Made by a program: the position numbers and the translations under genes | Part shown: piece by piece, positions 62,429 to 64,000 of the stretch | How positions within the stretch are numbered: the first letter of the stretch is position 1 | Layout of the letters: every line of letters begins with the position of its first letter | From: Paenibacillus foliorum | GTDB taxonomy: Bacteria; Bacillota; Bacilli; Paenibacillales; NBRC-103111 | DNA length: 64,000 nt | NCBI RefSeq assembly: GCF_013141765.1 | Contig: NZ_WHOD01000004.1 | Coordinates: forward strand, 28,560 to 92,559 | Direction of reading: 5' to 3' | Notes under the pieces: generated by a model | Seen by the model: the letters and a program-made list of their open reading frames with translations, nothing else | What the model was told of the DNA's origin: nothing | Database searches by the model: none

Positions 62429-63406
62429 TCAATTGTTCGCGAATGGGTTAATAATTGGTGCTGTCGGATCAACTACGATTCCTGTTGAATTAGAGGGGGA
62501 TCCTGCTGCATTTACGGCAATTGGCTTGTATTTGGCAGACACATAGGTTTCCGCCTTCGCCTCCGTAATCACCTGAGCATACATTCCATCCGGCTTCGGA
62601 TCGCTAAGCGTGTAAGTAATCGCTGCTGTACCGTCTGCTTGAAAGCTAATCCCAGTAATAGCTATTCCATATCCAGGGTTCGGCATTTCGCCGCGGGATA
62701 GGATGACCTTATTCACATCTGCGTTCACCTGCTCCACAATGACCTTTACATCACCCTGCTGGGGCTGCGGCTGCTGCACCGTATGCTTTTCAACATATTG
62801 AATTGCGTTGTACAGTAAAACCGCTGCTTCACCACGGGTCATCTCCTGCTTTGGATTTACCTTACGATCCTCGTCCAGCTTAGCTAGCTTATACAAATAC
62901 ATCCGCTGCAAAGCTCCTTGGTAAGACGGAGTGATTTGGTCGTCGTCAGCAAATATAATGAGCATTTTTATTAATGGAAATTGTCCTTTGGTCTCCATGG
63001 CAGGAACTAGCAAATTGGCATATTGTTCACGTGTAATTGTCGCATTGGGATCCACATTTTGCGGGATTTCAAGACCATTCAGCTTGGCTATAATAAAGGC
63101 TTCTGCATACCAAGCATCATTAGGCACATTCGTGAAATAATCGCTTGCCAGCGGTTGTTTGATAAACCTGATTGTGTCGATGTTGAGATTCAGCCCTTTT
63201 ACAAGTAAGCTTATACTTTGCGCAAAGCTGATTGTACCCCGCGGCGCAAAATGCTCGCTGTCCAAGCCCGCAACTATTCCTCTATCCTTCAGCTGGAGGA
63301 TTGGCTCCTTCTCCGCTGTATCCAGATCTGAAAATGCAAACACAGAACCTGCAGATAAGCTGCAAACCAACGCTGCAGTAGTAATAACAGAAAGTAGCTT
63401 TTTCAT
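62429..63406 (-). CDS. SLH-domain protein with PrcB-like C-terminus
   Basis: A 325-residue exported protein. Signal peptide MKKLLSVITTAALVCSLSAG to about 30. SLH-type repeats follow (about 28-205: GIVAGLDSEHFAPRGTISFA, WYAEAFIIAKLNGLEIP, NPKQEMTRGEAAVLLYNAI). After a Gln/Pro linker, a domain of about 100 residues (VILSRGEMPNPGYGIAITGI, TYTLSDPKPDGMYAQ) resembles PrcB C-terminal domains. It should bind the cell wall polymer. Of three in-frame ATGs (63424, 63415, 63406) the last has AAAAGG at the best distance. Confidence 0.85.
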   Translation of the reverse strand: MKKLLSVITTAALVCSLSAGSVFAFSDLDTAEKEPILQLKDRGIVAGLDSEHFAPRGTISFAQSISLLVKGLNLNIDTIRFIKQPLASDYFTNVPNDAWYAEAFIIAKLNGLEIPQNVDPNATITREQYANLLVPAMETKGQFPLIKMLIIFADDDQITPSYQGALQRMYLYKLAKLDEDRKVNPKQEMTRGEAAVLLYNAIQYVEKHTVQQPQPQQGDVKVIVEQVNADVNKVILSRGEMPNPGYGIAITGISFQADGTAAITYTLSDPKPDGMYAQVITEAKAETYVSAKYKPIAVNAAGSPSNSTGIVVDPTAPIINPFANN

Positions 63407-63631
63407 CAGATTCATCCTTTTCATTGGGAAATTATTATTTTATTGCCTTAAATTGCTCCGGAGTTATTCATATAGACGGTCATGTTCTGAAAAAGGTTGC
63501 TGAAACATAAAAAAAACGGCCTGTCTGCTTGCTTAGAAGATTGGGTGCGTATTCTGTAGCCTAATCCACTTTATTGTTAGGTTACAGGTAAGCGAAAACC
63601 TGAGGCAGTGCCTCAGGTCCTTTGTATGCAA

Positions 63632-63786
63632 ACCCATACGTTGGTACTTGGGGAGGGAATTGGGTGTGGGATTCCGGCCGCTGTTGAAGTCATGTTCCTT
63701 TTAATTTATGGCTTGGCAGCGGTTTGGAGCACGCGCTTCAAATGCGGATGCTATCGCTCCTCCATCCCACACCCATCCCTCTTTTG
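63632..63786. repeat. MITE-like intergenic repeat (family B)
   Basis: An element of about 150 bases with inverted ends: GGGTGTGGGAT (63662-63672) and ATCCCACACCC (63764-63774), each preceded or followed by GGGAGGGA / TCCCTC. Its left 45 bases recur at 4537-4581. A separate palindrome CCTGAGGCAGTGCCTCAGG lies just upstream. No supported gene; a frame at 63608 follows no binding site. Confidence 0.6.
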
Positions 63787-63811
63787 TTCTACTTTCTGTT
63801 TTGTGACACTT

Positions 63812-63868
63812 AAAAAAGACCGTTCATCCAGCCCCTTACTACAAACGGGCCGATAAACAGTCTTTTTA
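63812..63868 (-). terminator. Terminator of the sugar permease gene
   Basis: On the minus strand AAAAAGACTGTTTATCG pairs imperfectly with GGATGAACGGTCTTTTTT, just after the stop at 63893. Confidence 0.8.
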
Positions 63869-63892
63869 AATTAACAGACTCCTATTAATTGA

Positions 63893-64000
63893 TTATCCTT
63901 TTAAAGCTCCAACCATAACACCCTTTACGAAATATTTCTGCACAAAAGGGTACACACATAGAATAGGTATAGTTGCCACCATAATAGTAGCGTATTTAAT
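63893..64000 (-). CDS. Carbohydrate ABC transporter permease, C-terminal fragment
   Basis: Only the last 35 codons are present; the gene enters from the right edge. The end CVYPFVQKYFVKGVMVGALK plus a final Gly is the typical C-terminus of LplC/YtcP-type permeases (MalG family) of Paenibacillus sugar importers, with a membrane helix ahead of it. The stop is TAA at 63893. Confidence 0.85.
   Translation of the reverse strand: MKYATIMVATIPILCVYPFVQKYFVKGVMVGALKG

Noticed and set aside
63608..63856. 82-codon frame at the right end
   Set aside because: Lies within the family B repeat and a palindrome, with no binding site or protein-like pattern.

Overview
The window reads as a chromosomal segment of a Gram-positive endospore former of the Paenibacillus type. 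Pointers are a CotD-type coat protein, a germinant-receptor operon, a YjcZ-like sporulation peptide, two proteins with S-layer homology (SLH) domains, a T-box leader before pheS, EcsAB, strong purine-rich ribosome-binding sites with frequent TTG/GTG starts, and dispersed palindromic intergenic repeats. No tRNA, rRNA, CRISPR array, transposase or phage gene was seen. Genus is an inference from gene content.

Layout. 1-510: start of pheS (minus strand) with promoter and Phe T-box. 0.66-4.5 kb: coat protein, signal peptidase I, lipoprotein, aldo/keto reductase, MFS transporter. 5.0-7.7 kb: minus-strand unit nikR, DUF2203 gene, CopC-CopD fusion. 8.0-12.2 kb: nrdA and nrdB behind a promoter overlapped by NrdR-like boxes. 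12.3-16.9 kb: two divergent units that look like one sulfur-handling system (anchored thioredoxin, beta-propeller lipoprotein; tandem rhodanese lipoprotein, single rhodanese, TusA-like carrier, YeeE/TsuA-like importer). 17-21.3 kb: small secreted and unknown proteins and a Hpt-REC-GGDEF-REC signalling protein with a partner receiver. 21.6-26.1 kb: TauE-like permease and a 5-oxoprolinase locus (pxpA apart from pxpB-pxpC). 26.2-30.3 kb: esterase, hisC, a YjcZ-like peptide, a metallophosphoesterase. 30.5-36.1 kb: phnD behind a Pho-box-like array, a TetR-MATE pair, and phnC-phnE-phnE on the other strand. 36.2-44.8 kb: Hpt and receiver pair, two ABC systems (one is EcsAB), a HemD-like protein, YitT, a lipoprotein and a hydrolase. 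45.1-50.9 kb: a 1,910-residue SLH-anchored surface protein with a 5'-nucleotidase module. 51.3-64 kb: oxidoreductase, HPP protein, ger operon with a small D-type subunit, aas-lplT, small membrane protein, hydrolase, SLH-PrcB protein, and the tail of a sugar ABC permease.

Themes. Phosphate/phosphonate scavenging recurs: phnD, phnCEE, an intracellular-looking phosphoesterase and the surface nucleotidase, with TTTACA-type arrays before phnD and possibly before the surface protein. Sulfur traffic at 12-17 kb is the most system-like cluster. NikR heading a transcript with a CopC-CopD protein suggests nickel control of an importer usually assigned to copper. Intergenic DNA is structured: a palindromic repeat with three copies (4.7, 44.8, 51.1 kb), a second MITE-like repeat (4.5 and 63.6 kb), tandem hairpins before pheS, and a hairpin and G-run block between nrdA and nrdB.

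Motifs, starts and alignments were read by eye. No database search was possible; functions rest on recognised family features.
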